64,000 bases of DNA, taken from the NCBI RefSeq assembly GCF_040530035.1, contig NZ_JBEWCD010000001.1, positions 620,001 through 684,000 of the forward strand, in the 5' to 3' direction. The position numbers and the translations under genes were made by a program. The notes under the pieces were generated by a model. That model saw only the letters and a list, made by a program, of their open reading frames with translations. It was not told the origin of the DNA and did not search any database. Positions 56,141 through 64,000 of this stretch are shown one piece after another. The DNA is from Roseibium sp. HPY-6. Its GTDB lineage: Bacteria; Pseudomonadota; Alphaproteobacteria; Rhizobiales; Stappiaceae. Numbering within the stretch: position 1 is the stretch's first letter; each line of letters opens with the position of its first letter.

Positions 56141-56677
56141 CTAAAGGACGCCGCACTCGTGCAATATCGTGTTTGTCCGTTCAGACACCGGTGCCTGCGG
56201 CAACTCTCTAATTGTGTATCCCAGATCATCCAAGGTCCGGTTGATCCGGTCATATTCCTGAACCGCCGTGCTGAAATCATGCCTGCGCTCGGCATCTTTC
56301 GCAAAGAGCTCCTTCCAGGGCGGGACCACGAAGACTTTCTTCGCATAGGGCCGGCTCCCGTCAAGTGTTTCTTTCACCGTTTGGCCGCCAGAATGTTCCA
56401 GAGCGACAGCCGCATCAATGAGCCCCCTATCAAAGAAAACAAGGCCTTCAGCGTTCAGGACTGATGTCAGGTCGGACTTCGCCATTTCGACCGCACGAAG
56501 CGCAAACGACCTCAAATTCACCCAGGGCAAAGCGTGGCCGTTGCCGGCGGTTTCTTCCGAAACTATGCGCCGTCCGGGCTCTTGAACAGTTTCAAACCCG
56601 CGCTTACGCAATGCCTCCAGCAGTGTTGATTTTCCACCGCATGAGCAACCTGTCAAAAGGATGAAACTGTTCGTCAA
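56141..56677 (-). CDS. AAA_28-type ATPase / P-loop kinase-like protein
   Basis: 178 residues. Walker A GCSCGGKST (10-18) near the N-terminus, FFDRGLIDAAVALEHSG as a Walker-B-like and lid region. Probably a small-molecule kinase or NTPase. Start codon is TTG at 56677 with AAAAGG upstream. No in-frame ATG precedes Walker A. A short ORF upstream (56674-56892) overlaps it but shows no family character. Confidence 0.78.
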   Translation of the reverse strand: MTNSFILLTGCSCGGKSTLLEALRKRGFETVQEPGRRIVSEETAGNGHALPWVNLRSFALRAVEMAKSDLTSVLNAEGLVFFDRGLIDAAVALEHSGGQTVKETLDGSRPYAKKVFVVPPWKELFAKDAERRHDFSTAVQEYDRINRTLDDLGYTIRELPQAPVSERTNTILHECGVL

Positions 56678-56931
56678 ATTGTGCGCCTTTTGATGAGTTC
56701 GCCCACTTCATGCCAGCTCAAGCATTGGCGCACGGTTTGCAGCCAAAGCTCTTTGGCGACTTTCAGTGGTACTGATCTTTGAAGCGGAGACAAGACACTT
56801 AAAAGGGCCATACAGCAGGTTCTTACAAATAGCCGGATCAGTTCGGGCCGGACAAAAGTGGCGAGCGTGGTCACGATGTGGACGCCGGTCAACTCGCTCG
56901 TTTGTCTTATTTGCTTTAACGCCCTCTCCGG

Positions 56932-57528
56932 CTAGATCCAGAACTGTATGACGGAAGCACTAAGCAGGACAGCCATCGTTCCGTTGAACAGATGCCAGTG
57001 CCAATCGGAACTGAGGCACCGTGCAATGAGACCACCAGCCAGAGCCCAGACCGTGAGTGACGCCAAAGCCGACAGGCCGAATATCGCGGCAAGGATAACG
57101 CCGAGCATCAGGGGCGCTTGCGCCAGCTCTGCGAAAGAGGACGCCACGCCCAAAGCCATTGCCCAGGCCTTCGGATTTACCATCAACAAGAGAGCGCCTT
57201 TGACAAGACTGATGGGGCGCTCGTCATCGACGTGAACTGATGCGGGCGGACCAGCCAGGCCAACCTTCAGGGCAAGCCAGAGCAAATAGACCGAACCGGC
57301 TGCCCGCACGCCGAACTCCAGGAAAGGCGTTGCCTGAAGCGATGTGGCGAGGCCGGTTCCCGAAACCGCTACCAGGCCGGCAAGCGCAAAAGCGATGCCC
57401 AGGATCAGGGGAATGCTGCGCCGGTAACCGAATCTTGCTCCCGAAGCCGTGGCAAGCGTTGTTGCGCCACCGGGTGAACCGGTGGCTATCAAAGCAAACA
57501 CGACAAGCGCCCAGTATTGATCCGACAT
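56932..57528 (-). CDS. LysE-family amino-acid exporter
   Basis: 198 residues with about six transmembrane helices and the family signature ATGSPGGATTLATASGARFGYRR near the N-terminus. MVNPKAWAMALGVASSF near residue 115 is typical. Upstream of it lies a PhzF-like gene in the same direction, 26 bp away, so the two may form a unit controlled by the divergent Lrp-type regulator. Confidence 0.85.
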   Translation of the reverse strand: MSDQYWALVVFALIATGSPGGATTLATASGARFGYRRSIPLILGIAFALAGLVAVSGTGLATSLQATPFLEFGVRAAGSVYLLWLALKVGLAGPPASVHVDDERPISLVKGALLLMVNPKAWAMALGVASSFAELAQAPLMLGVILAAIFGLSALASLTVWALAGGLIARCLSSDWHWHLFNGTMAVLLSASVIQFWI

Positions 57529-57554
57529 GGTTCACCCACGAGCTGTCAGCCCGT

Positions 57555-58394
57555 TTATTTGATGTCCCGAGCGCCGCCCGAAACTCGAACAGACGCACCT
57601 TTCGTGTCGTCCAGAGAAACCCTGATCAGGGAGGGGCTGCCCATGTCTTCGCCCTGGCGGATGATAAAGCTGCCGTTGTGGGGCCACCGGCTGTCTCGAA
57701 GGTAACCAGCGAAGGCCGCAGCAGCAGCCCCTGTCGCCGGGTCCTCAACGACGCCGCCTGAGGCGAACGCGTTCCGCGCCACAAAGGTCTGATTGTCCTC
57801 GATATAGACTTGCATGACAGTAACGAGATCATGCTCGCGCATCACGGAACGCCCCTTGTCGAGATCGTATGACATCGATGCAAGCCGGGCGCGGTCTTTA
57901 AGGGGCAAAACTACGTGATTGGCGCCGCCGTGAATGTACGCCGGCGGCAGCCGCGGATCGAGGTCTTCAGAGGTCAAGCCAAACAGCGACAAGACATCTC
58001 GCGCCTCCGCCTCGGTCATCGCACGGCTGATCGTCGGGGGCGACGACAGGGTCGCCATCATGCCGTCCGGCGTGGCCTCTGCGTCCACGGTGATCGTGGC
58101 GTCGTTCAGAACGAGGGTATAGGTGCCTGCGCCGTTTTGTTTTCCCAATGCCGCGCCAAGGGCGATGGTCGCATGTCCGCAAAACGGTACTTCGGATTCA
58201 GGCGAGAAGTAACGGACCCGCCAGGTTTTGCCTTCATCTCCCTCTTCGGTGGCGAAAGCCGTTTCGGAATACCCGACTTCGGCGGCAACGCGCGCCATCT
58301 CGTCTTCGCTGGCAGCGTTCTGCAACAGCACCACACCTGCGGGATTGCCGCCCTCAGATCCTTGGCTGAATGCCGCAATTCGTTGAACATCCAT
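57555..58394 (-). CDS. PhzF-family isomerase/epimerase
   Basis: 279 residues. N-terminal MDVQRIAAFSQGSEGGNPAGVVLL, catalytic Glu in VGYSETAF (about 45), FSPESEVPFCGHATIA and the second-half EDPATGAAAAAFAGYL. Two similar halves as in diaminopimelate-epimerase-fold enzymes. Substrate unknown. Confidence 0.88.
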   Translation of the reverse strand: MDVQRIAAFSQGSEGGNPAGVVLLQNAASEDEMARVAAEVGYSETAFATEEGDEGKTWRVRYFSPESEVPFCGHATIALGAALGKQNGAGTYTLVLNDATITVDAEATPDGMMATLSSPPTISRAMTEAEARDVLSLFGLTSEDLDPRLPPAYIHGGANHVVLPLKDRARLASMSYDLDKGRSVMREHDLVTVMQVYIEDNQTFVARNAFASGGVVEDPATGAAAAAFAGYLRDSRWPHNGSFIIRQGEDMGSPSLIRVSLDDTKGASVRVSGGARDIK

Positions 58395-58517
58395 TGGAAA
58401 CTCCTGTCTTTTCGTGGCTGGATCTTAGTCGACAAGCGGCCGTTATGTCCCCGCATTACCGATTGCCTGTTGGCATTTTCTCTTTCGTATCGTTTCCGAT
58501 TGCCGTAACTTGTTTTC

Positions 58518-58964
58518 ATGTCGAAAGAGTTGGATCAAACGGACCGTCGGATTGTCGAGATCCTCGACTCCCAGGGCCGCACCAGTCTTACCGATATCGG
58601 CAAAGAGGTGGGCCTTTCAGGTCCAGCGGTCGGCGAAAGGCTGCGCAGTCTGCAGGAACGCGGATTTGTCGTCGGTTTTGGCGCGAGGATCGATCTGCGC
58701 CGGATGGGCTACACAATTCAGGCGCTTGTCAGGATCAAACCGCGGAGCGGGCAACTTCACACCGTTGAAAAAATGATCGAGGAAGAACCGCGTTTCACCT
58801 CTTGCGACCGGGTCACCGGCGACGACTGTTATGTTGCCCGGCTGCTGCTGCGGGATGTTGCCGAACTTGACGACATCCTGCTGCCGTTTCATGACCGCGC
58901 GGAAACGAACACCTCCATAGTGAAGTCTTTCGTTTTCGAAAACAGACTTCCGCCGCTCGACTAG
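58518..58964 (+). CDS. Lrp/AsnC-family regulator
   Basis: 148 residues. N-terminal HTH (LDQTDRRIVEILDSQGRTSL, GLSGPAVGERLRSLQERGFV) and a C-terminal RAM domain (VTGDDCYVARLLLRDVAELDDIL). Divergent from phzF/lysE and probably their amino-acid-responsive regulator across the 123-bp spacer. Confidence 0.92.
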   Translation: MSKELDQTDRRIVEILDSQGRTSLTDIGKEVGLSGPAVGERLRSLQERGFVVGFGARIDLRRMGYTIQALVRIKPRSGQLHTVEKMIEEEPRFTSCDRVTGDDCYVARLLLRDVAELDDILLPFHDRAETNTSIVKSFVFENRLPPLD

Positions 58965-59219
58965 GTCGGTATTGAGATCATGAAGGTTGGCCGTTTGCTT
59001 CTCTTTCCGGGCTTATTCGAAGCGATTTGATCCTCTGCGAAAGACAACCTTGTCCGAATAAAACTGATAAAAGCCCTGCCCATCTTCAAATACCGGATGG
59101 AAGCGCTCAGGCGGCTACGAAAAACAGACATGTCTCGAACGACAATAGAGTGAGAAGCAGGTCGAGCCTCATTTCAAAAGTGTTTTCTGAAAGCCAGACT
59201 TGAACGCATTCTGGCAGCT

Positions 59220-60584
59220 TTAGAGCAGCATCATCGGCTGCTGACGTTTTGTGGGGTTCATCGTCTCGATTTCAACTCTGTAAAGCCTGTAGCCGCCGTT
59301 TGTGTAGCTGAACATCAGTGCGTCCCTGTAGGGGTTATGCACTTCGGCCTGATTGATGGCGCTGCCATGCGTATAGATCTCGCCAATCAACATGTGACCA
59401 ACCTCATGCGCAAGTATGCGTGCGAGCGCTTTTACGTCCGTCGAATGTCGGGTGGAATGATCATCAATGACGCAGATACCTGAGGGAAGACCTCGGTCTT
59501 TCATAAATCCTCTGATGTCAGCACCTTTCTGTGCAAGGTCTCTGATTTCACGGACGAAAAACAGGTTGACTGTCTTCACCTCCTCCGCACCGTGAGGCTG
59601 CGGAAGGGTTCTGTTGACGGCAAACGGCGTAAGATACTGCAATTCGTCCCTGCTGAATGAGCTGACGGTCAGGGAATGACCGATGCGGCGCCCGATTTCC
59701 TCAGTTGACAACTCTCTGTCGTCCTTGAGGTCGAACTCAATGTTACACTGATGCCGCAAAATGTCCGAGTTGGCCATTTGCACGATTGATCGCAGTTCCG
59801 AAGAGGAAACACGCGTCTTCATTCGCCGCCCGTGATCGACCCGAAAGGCATAGAGAGGCAGAATCCGAAGTGGTTTGACCGAAACATAAAGCCTCAGATG
59901 TCTGCCATCTTGGACGATGTCGAGCCTGCAATCCTTGCACGGTGTCAGACCCTTGATTTTCAGGTTTCTTCCGTTGACCGTCGCCCTCAGCAACCGATCG
60001 CGCATGATCGAGTTGACGACACCGTCTTCATCCATGCCGAGAGTGTGGAACTCAACCGGCTTGTCCGGATCGAGATCGAGCGAAATCTCCCTCTCGCCGC
60101 CGACAGGAACCATGATCCACGCACCGTCACGATCTACTATTGTGTTGACTTGTGACGGCCCAAGCACTTGCGCCGGTGGCGGGTAGGTATCAAAGCCGCC
60201 GTTCTGGTCCACCGGGCCAATAACGCCAATTTTTGGCATCTTGTCGAATAACACCGGGGGGTCGGGATCTAGTTTTTTCGGATCAACGGGCCTTGGTCCG
60301 AGCGGCTGCCCCTTCCAGATTGCTTTTGACGCAATGTCATTCAACGCGGAGATTGTCTTGCCCACGGGGTCGACACGTTTGTCAGGAACTTTGAAGCCAA
60401 CAACCTTCGTCTGAAAGTCTCCGATGAGATCTTTCGTACGCGGGCCGTTGATCCCATCGGGCACCAATTGCGACTGGCTCGGATCGAGCAATTCATTCAG
60501 CCGCTCTTGCACCTTGCGCACATCAGCCATGTTGTTCCGTGCCATATGACCGACGGATCTTTCAATCTGAATTTTTTCCAACAT
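59220..60584 (-). CDS. Zinc metalloprotease-like protein with N-terminal peptidoglycan-binding-like motif
   Basis: 454 residues, no signal peptide. Residues 20-60 (VQERLNELLDPSQ, PDGINGPRTKDLIGDFQ) resemble the peptidoglycan_binding_1 repeat. A proline-rich linker follows, then a middle beta-rich region with a PCKDC pair (216-220), and a C-terminal zincin-type site AHEVGHMLIGEIYTHG (HEVGH 393-397, third ligand probably H406). A single gene, not in an obvious operon. With no export signal it may be secreted by a non-Sec route or act in the cytoplasm. Starts at codons 14 or 19 are possible. Confidence 0.75.
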   Translation of the reverse strand: MLEKIQIERSVGHMARNNMADVRKVQERLNELLDPSQSQLVPDGINGPRTKDLIGDFQTKVVGFKVPDKRVDPVGKTISALNDIASKAIWKGQPLGPRPVDPKKLDPDPPVLFDKMPKIGVIGPVDQNGGFDTYPPPAQVLGPSQVNTIVDRDGAWIMVPVGGEREISLDLDPDKPVEFHTLGMDEDGVVNSIMRDRLLRATVNGRNLKIKGLTPCKDCRLDIVQDGRHLRLYVSVKPLRILPLYAFRVDHGRRMKTRVSSSELRSIVQMANSDILRHQCNIEFDLKDDRELSTEEIGRRIGHSLTVSSFSRDELQYLTPFAVNRTLPQPHGAEEVKTVNLFFVREIRDLAQKGADIRGFMKDRGLPSGICVIDDHSTRHSTDVKALARILAHEVGHMLIGEIYTHGSAINQAEVHNPYRDALMFSYTNGGYRLYRVEIETMNPTKRQQPMMLL

Positions 60585-61030
60585 GTTTCCAGCTCAAGAA
60601 TTAGCGAAAATGCAGACATGCGAGGCGCTGATCTCTCTTTGACGTTGAAACAGGAACGTTCGACCGGCACAAGCAGTCTTTCGAGCTGTTTCCACCTCAT
60701 GCGCTTTCATTCAAATGTGCGAGGCTTCGTTTAAAAGATGCGTTCAACGCATGTCCTGGCCAACCTAGGTCACGCGTACACCTTCTTGAACTGGAATAAG
60801 CGCACGAGCCTGTTGCAACGATATATATTCTGCGACCGACCCGGTTTTGGTTCGAACCGCTGATGGTTCAGCCGTTTGATCCAATCCCGTACTTATCCCT
60901 GAAGCTGGCGCAGCGTGCGTGGATGCAAACAAAGAGCGTCCGTTATTCTTCGGAAAATCCCTTGAGGTTTATTCCGCGCAACAGGTCTTGACGCAGCATT
61001 GCAGGCGCAGTCACGCAGTGTGTCACCTTC
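60585..61030. other. Intergenic region
   Basis: 446 bp between genes both on the minus strand (end of the LysR gene on the right). TTGGTTCGAACC (about 60848-60859) is a 12-bp palindrome. No gene, tRNA or repeat identified. Confidence 0.35.
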
Positions 61031-61903
61031 TCAACCCACCTCCTCGAACGCCCAGGCCACGGTCTGAGCGACCCGCGCCGCACGCGCGATCAGTTCATTT
61101 CTGGGTTCGCCTATATAGGTCGCCGTGAAGTGCAGCGGGGTTGCCTGCCAGCCCGGGTCGAAGGTCGTGATCCGGTTCTCTTCAACAAGGCGGCGGCCCA
61201 GAACATGCGGCAGGATACCGACGCCGATCCCGGATGCCACCATTTCAAATCCGGTTGAAAGGGAATTCGTGGGAAAGACCTGCGCGGTGCTGCCGTACCG
61301 GTCACGCAGTTCCTGGGTCAGTTCCCGGTGCGGCCGCGAGTTGCGATTATAGGTGATGACCGGCGTCGTACTGAGATCGGGATCTTCAAGATCGACGGGC
61401 CGGTACCAGGACAACTCGAATGGCGGCAGATCCAGATTGTCGACGCTGTATTCGGAAATCGGGCCCATCAGGATCGTTAGGTCGAGCGACCGGTCCAGAA
61501 GCATTTCCCTTAAGTTGACCGATATATCAACTGACACCTCAATCTTGAGTTTGGGAAAACTGAGGTGCAGTTCTCGGAGGAAATCCGGCAGCCAGGTCTG
61601 CGCCACGGTCTCAGCAACACCGAGGCGCAAGAGACTGCTGATGCTGTCCTCGGCCATGACGTCACCCTTGATCCTTTCCATGATCGCCATGATCTGTTCG
61701 GCGTGGTTTTGCAGAAGCACACCCTTGCGGGTCAGAACCACACCGGTTGAAACGCGGCTGAACAACTCGGTGCCCAAATAAGACTCCAAACTCGAAATGC
61801 GTGTGGAAACAGCCGGTTGGGACACATTCATCTGTTCTGCGGCTCGGCGCACACCGCCCATGCGTGCGACTGTCAGGAAGGTCTTGAGCTGCTCAAATGT
61901 CAT
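61031..61903 (-). CDS. LysR-family regulator of the hydro-lyase/TRAP genes
   Basis: 290 residues from ATG 61903 (MTFEQLKTFLTVARMGG). HTH with NVSQPAVSTRISSLESYLG and the CbbR-like effector domain. The frame reaches 61999, but the ATG chosen gives the normal length and lies right beside the operator. Divergent from the hydro-lyase and TRAP genes, so probably their activator. Confidence 0.9.
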   Translation of the reverse strand: MTFEQLKTFLTVARMGGVRRAAEQMNVSQPAVSTRISSLESYLGTELFSRVSTGVVLTRKGVLLQNHAEQIMAIMERIKGDVMAEDSISSLLRLGVAETVAQTWLPDFLRELHLSFPKLKIEVSVDISVNLREMLLDRSLDLTILMGPISEYSVDNLDLPPFELSWYRPVDLEDPDLSTTPVITYNRNSRPHRELTQELRDRYGSTAQVFPTNSLSTGFEMVASGIGVGILPHVLGRRLVEENRITTFDPGWQATPLHFTATYIGEPRNELIARAARVAQTVAWAFEEVG

Positions 61904-61918
61904 GGTTGCCACCTCTGA

Positions 61919-61945
61919 AAAGTGATAAAAAATTTTGATCACTTT
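61919..61945. promoter_or_regulatory. LysR-type operator
   Basis: AAAGTGAT-N11-ATCACTTT inverted repeat (61919-61926, 61938-61945), containing a T-N11-A core, in the 113-bp spacer. A TTGACT-like -35 (61974) follows toward the rightward genes. Confidence 0.65.
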
Positions 61946-62016
61946 GGACAGAAATTCACGATTTGACTTGATAATAGATCCGCAGCAGCATTTTGCCACC
62001 GAATTTCGAGGTGGAC

Positions 62017-62844
62017 ATGACGCGCCAGAACGCCCAGCTTCCAGACCTGTTTGACCTGGACACTGCCACGCAGCGCAGTCTGATCCGTGAAGGGCGTTAC
62101 ACGGGCCATACCGCAGGTCTCGCCAAGGGACGTCTTCAGTGCAATCTGGCGATTTTGCCGGGGGACCTGGCGGAGGATTTTCAAACCTTTTGCCGGCTCA
62201 ATCCGAAGGCGTGTCCGCTTGCCGGTGTTTCGAAGCCAGGTGACGTGACCCTCCCCCGGCTCGGAGCCGACATCGACCTTCGTACGGACGCCGCGCGCTA
62301 CAACATTTACCGGAACGGCGTTCTGGAAAGACAGGTCTCCGATCTTTACGACCATTGGCGCGACGACCTTGTCGCCTTTGCGATCGGATGCTCTTTCACC
62401 TTCGAGGACGCTTTGCGCAACGCGGGGATCGCAATGCGCCACATCGACAGCAACGTCACCGTGCCGATGTTCCGCTCCTCGATCGAAACAACGAAAAGCG
62501 GCCCCTTTCAGGGCGAAATGGTCGTCTCGATGCGGCCGATCCCGGAAGTGCGTCTGAACGAAGTCAAAGAGATCTGCAGACGCTATCCGCTTGCGCACGG
62601 AGCGCCGGTCCATGTCGGCGCCCCGGAGGCGATCGGCATTGCTGATCTGAATAAACCGGACTGGGGTGAGCCCGTCAGCTTTGCAGCCAACGAAGTTCCG
62701 GTGTTCTGGGCCTGCGGGGTCACACCACAGGCCGCGATCATGCGATCCCGTCCCCCACTTTCAATGACCCATTCCCCGGGCGCCATGCTCATCGCCGATG
62801 TCGGAGAGCACACGGACCCGCTCTACCCCTATAACGATAACTAA
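62017..62844 (+). CDS. DUF1445 putative hydro-lyase / D-glutamate-cyclase-like protein
   Basis: 275 residues. Family-typical YTGHTAGLAKGRLQCNLAILPGD, FAIGCSFTFEDALRNAG and FWACGVTPQAAIMRSRPP. The D-glutamate cyclase C-terminal-like/YcsI family is poorly characterised biochemically. ATG 62017 with CGAGGTGG upstream. Leads directly into a TRAP binding-protein gene, so its substrate is probably what that transporter brings in. Confidence 0.85.
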   Translation: MTRQNAQLPDLFDLDTATQRSLIREGRYTGHTAGLAKGRLQCNLAILPGDLAEDFQTFCRLNPKACPLAGVSKPGDVTLPRLGADIDLRTDAARYNIYRNGVLERQVSDLYDHWRDDLVAFAIGCSFTFEDALRNAGIAMRHIDSNVTVPMFRSSIETTKSGPFQGEMVVSMRPIPEVRLNEVKEICRRYPLAHGAPVHVGAPEAIGIADLNKPDWGEPVSFAANEVPVFWACGVTPQAAIMRSRPPLSMTHSPGAMLIADVGEHTDPLYPYNDN

Positions 62845-62868
62845 CTGAAAGATTGAGAAAAACAGAGG

Positions 62869-63924
62869 ATGAACGCAATGAACAGACTGGTATTGTTGTC
62901 CGCGAGCTCACTGATCGCGTTCGCTGCAGGAACCGCCGCACAGGCCGAAGAACTGGCCGTCGTCGGCAGTTGGAGCGGGTTGCCGCTCCACAAGCAGTAT
63001 GAGGCCCCCTTCTGGACCGAAAAACTGCCCGAACTTTCCGGCGGTGATCTGACCGCTTCTCTCACGACCCATGACCAGATGGGCATTGGTGGTGGTGACG
63101 TCTTCCGCCTTCTCTCCCAGGGCGTTTTCGATGTCGGCATGACCGTTGCCGACTATGCCGTTTCGGACAGTGTCGCGCTTGAGGGCCTCGACGTTCCGCT
63201 GATAGCCACCGATGCGTCCACGGCGCAGAAGGCCGTCGAGGCGGCTCGCCCGATGGTCGACGACATCTACCGCGACGTCTTCAATGCCAAGGTGCTGGGC
63301 ATTGCGCCCTACCCGCCACAGGTGGTTTTCTGCAACGCCGAGATCGGTTCTCTCGACGATCTGAAGGGCAAGAAAGTGCGCGCCTCCGGCCGCATGACAG
63401 CCAAGTTTCTGGAAGCCCTGGGCGCTGAAGGCGTCAATGTCGGTTTCGGCGAGGTTCCGGGTGCTCTGCAGCGCGGTGTTGTCGATTGCGCCATTACGGG
63501 TGCCGGATCCGGCTACAACGCCGGCTGGTGGGAAGTTTCAACGCACCTGATGCCGCTGCCGCTCGGCGGATGGGACCCGGTCGTGACCGCCATCAACCTG
63601 GACAAATGGAACACTCTGTCGGACGCTCAAAAAGCGACGTTGGAAAAAGGCGTGAAGGAAAACCTGGAGGCAAAGGCCTGGGAAACAGCGCAAAACGCGC
63701 TTGAGAACGATGTCGCCTGCCTCACTGGCAACGGCGAATGCCCCTATGGCGAAGCGCGCGGTCTGATCCTTGTCGAGGCAAGCGAGGCCGACCAGGCCAA
63801 GGCCAAGGATGTGCTCATCAGCGAAGTGTTGCCTGACTGGGCCGAACGCGCCGGAGGTGACTGGGCCAGCCGCTGGAGCGACAGTGTCGGCAAGGTCACG
63901 GGCGTCAAACTCGAAACCAACTAA
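62869..63924 (+). CDS. TRAP transporter solute-binding protein (DctP-type)
   Basis: 351 residues. Signal peptide (MNRLVLLSASSLIAFAAGTAAQA; a second start at the third codon is equally good), then the DctP fold with VFRLLSQGVFDVGMTVADYAVSD, GKKVRASGRMTAKFLEALG and GEVPGALQRGVVDCAITGAGSG, the conserved Arg being R in KVRASGR. Captures an organic acid in the periplasm for the TRAP permease that begins at 63937. Confidence 0.9.
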   Translation: MNAMNRLVLLSASSLIAFAAGTAAQAEELAVVGSWSGLPLHKQYEAPFWTEKLPELSGGDLTASLTTHDQMGIGGGDVFRLLSQGVFDVGMTVADYAVSDSVALEGLDVPLIATDASTAQKAVEAARPMVDDIYRDVFNAKVLGIAPYPPQVVFCNAEIGSLDDLKGKKVRASGRMTAKFLEALGAEGVNVGFGEVPGALQRGVVDCAITGAGSGYNAGWWEVSTHLMPLPLGGWDPVVTAINLDKWNTLSDAQKATLEKGVKENLEAKAWETAQNALENDVACLTGNGECPYGEARGLILVEASEADQAKAKDVLISEVLPDWAERAGGDWASRWSDSVGKVTGVKLETN

Positions 63925-63936
63925 GGCAGGATTTCA

Positions 63937-64000
63937 ATGACTTCCCTGGCAACGCAGCTCCGGCGGATAAATGACCGCCTCGCAATCGTGGTCGGCCTGG
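63937..64000 (+). CDS. Start of TRAP transporter small permease (DctQ-type), truncated by window
   Basis: ATG 63937 with GGCAGG upstream begins MTSLATQLRRINDRLAIVVG, an amphipathic N-terminus of the kind found in DctQ small subunits. The assignment rests mainly on the order after a DctP gene. Confidence 0.55.
   Translation, partial: MTSLATQLRRINDRLAIVVGL

Noticed and set aside
56674..56892. 72-residue ORF overlapping the AAA_28 gene start
   Set aside because: Composition is unremarkable and no ribosome site or motif is visible. It may simply be the leader of the ATPase gene.

Overview
This 64 kb window looks like chromosome from an alphaproteobacterium of the order Hyphomicrobiales (Rhizobiales). 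A marine Stappiaceae-type genome (Roseibium/Labrenzia-like) is my best guess. The support is gene content (alaS and recA side by side, with an NADP-isocitrate dehydrogenase nearby), an alphaproteobacterial LexA half-site arrangement upstream of recA, many LysR regulators, a TRAP transporter, and imperfect palindromic intergenic repeats of the kind common in this order. I could not run a taxonomic search. I recognised no rRNA, tRNA, CRISPR array, prophage or intact insertion sequence.

Layout. 0-5.6 kb: end of a GGDEF-type protein, murI and a TrmJ-type rRNA/tRNA methyltransferase split by a small inverted-repeat element, a LysR regulator divergent from an exported royal-jelly-type protein, and a class III adenylate cyclase. 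5.6-12 kb: repeat-rich ground with a DUF2267 protein, two small paralogous membrane proteins plus the broken end of a third, and a monomeric NADP-isocitrate dehydrogenase. 11.9-20 kb: AraC regulator, small membrane and YHS-domain exported proteins, an RtcB-PrfH pair (ribosome/RNA repair) behind a strongly folded leader, a HAD phosphatase, LysR and a LysE exporter. 20-32 kb: a 1371-residue M10/RTX protease with VCBS-like repeats, a second unrelated NADP-isocitrate dehydrogenase, a subtilase followed by a stand-alone propeptide-like protein, GST, Asp/Glu racemase, and a cyclic-nucleotide-gated K+ channel divergent from a 41-residue membrane peptide. 32-38.5 kb: alaS, recA and the pseudouridine catabolism pair psuK-psuG.

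38.8-48.4 kb is the least familiar part. A three-gene coiled-coil/membrane operon and a lipoprotein gene are followed by a tightly overlapping five-gene operon: GNAT-like protein, ThiF/E1-like adenylating protein without a downstream cysteine, polytopic membrane protein, YghO-like GNAT and Acg-like nitroreductase. Its stop/start overlaps imply a co-produced pathway, and this is the best candidate for an undescribed system.

48.4-64 kb is accessory: a di-haem cytochrome, a TetR/VOC pair with tandem operators, NTF2-like proteins, a DUF1287 protein, a PNPOx/GNAT pair divergent from a WYL regulator with a perfect operator palindrome, an ATPase, LysE, PhzF, Lrp, a zinc metalloprotease with a peptidoglycan-binding-like N-terminus, and a LysR-controlled hydro-lyase plus TRAP transporter set that runs off the end of the window.
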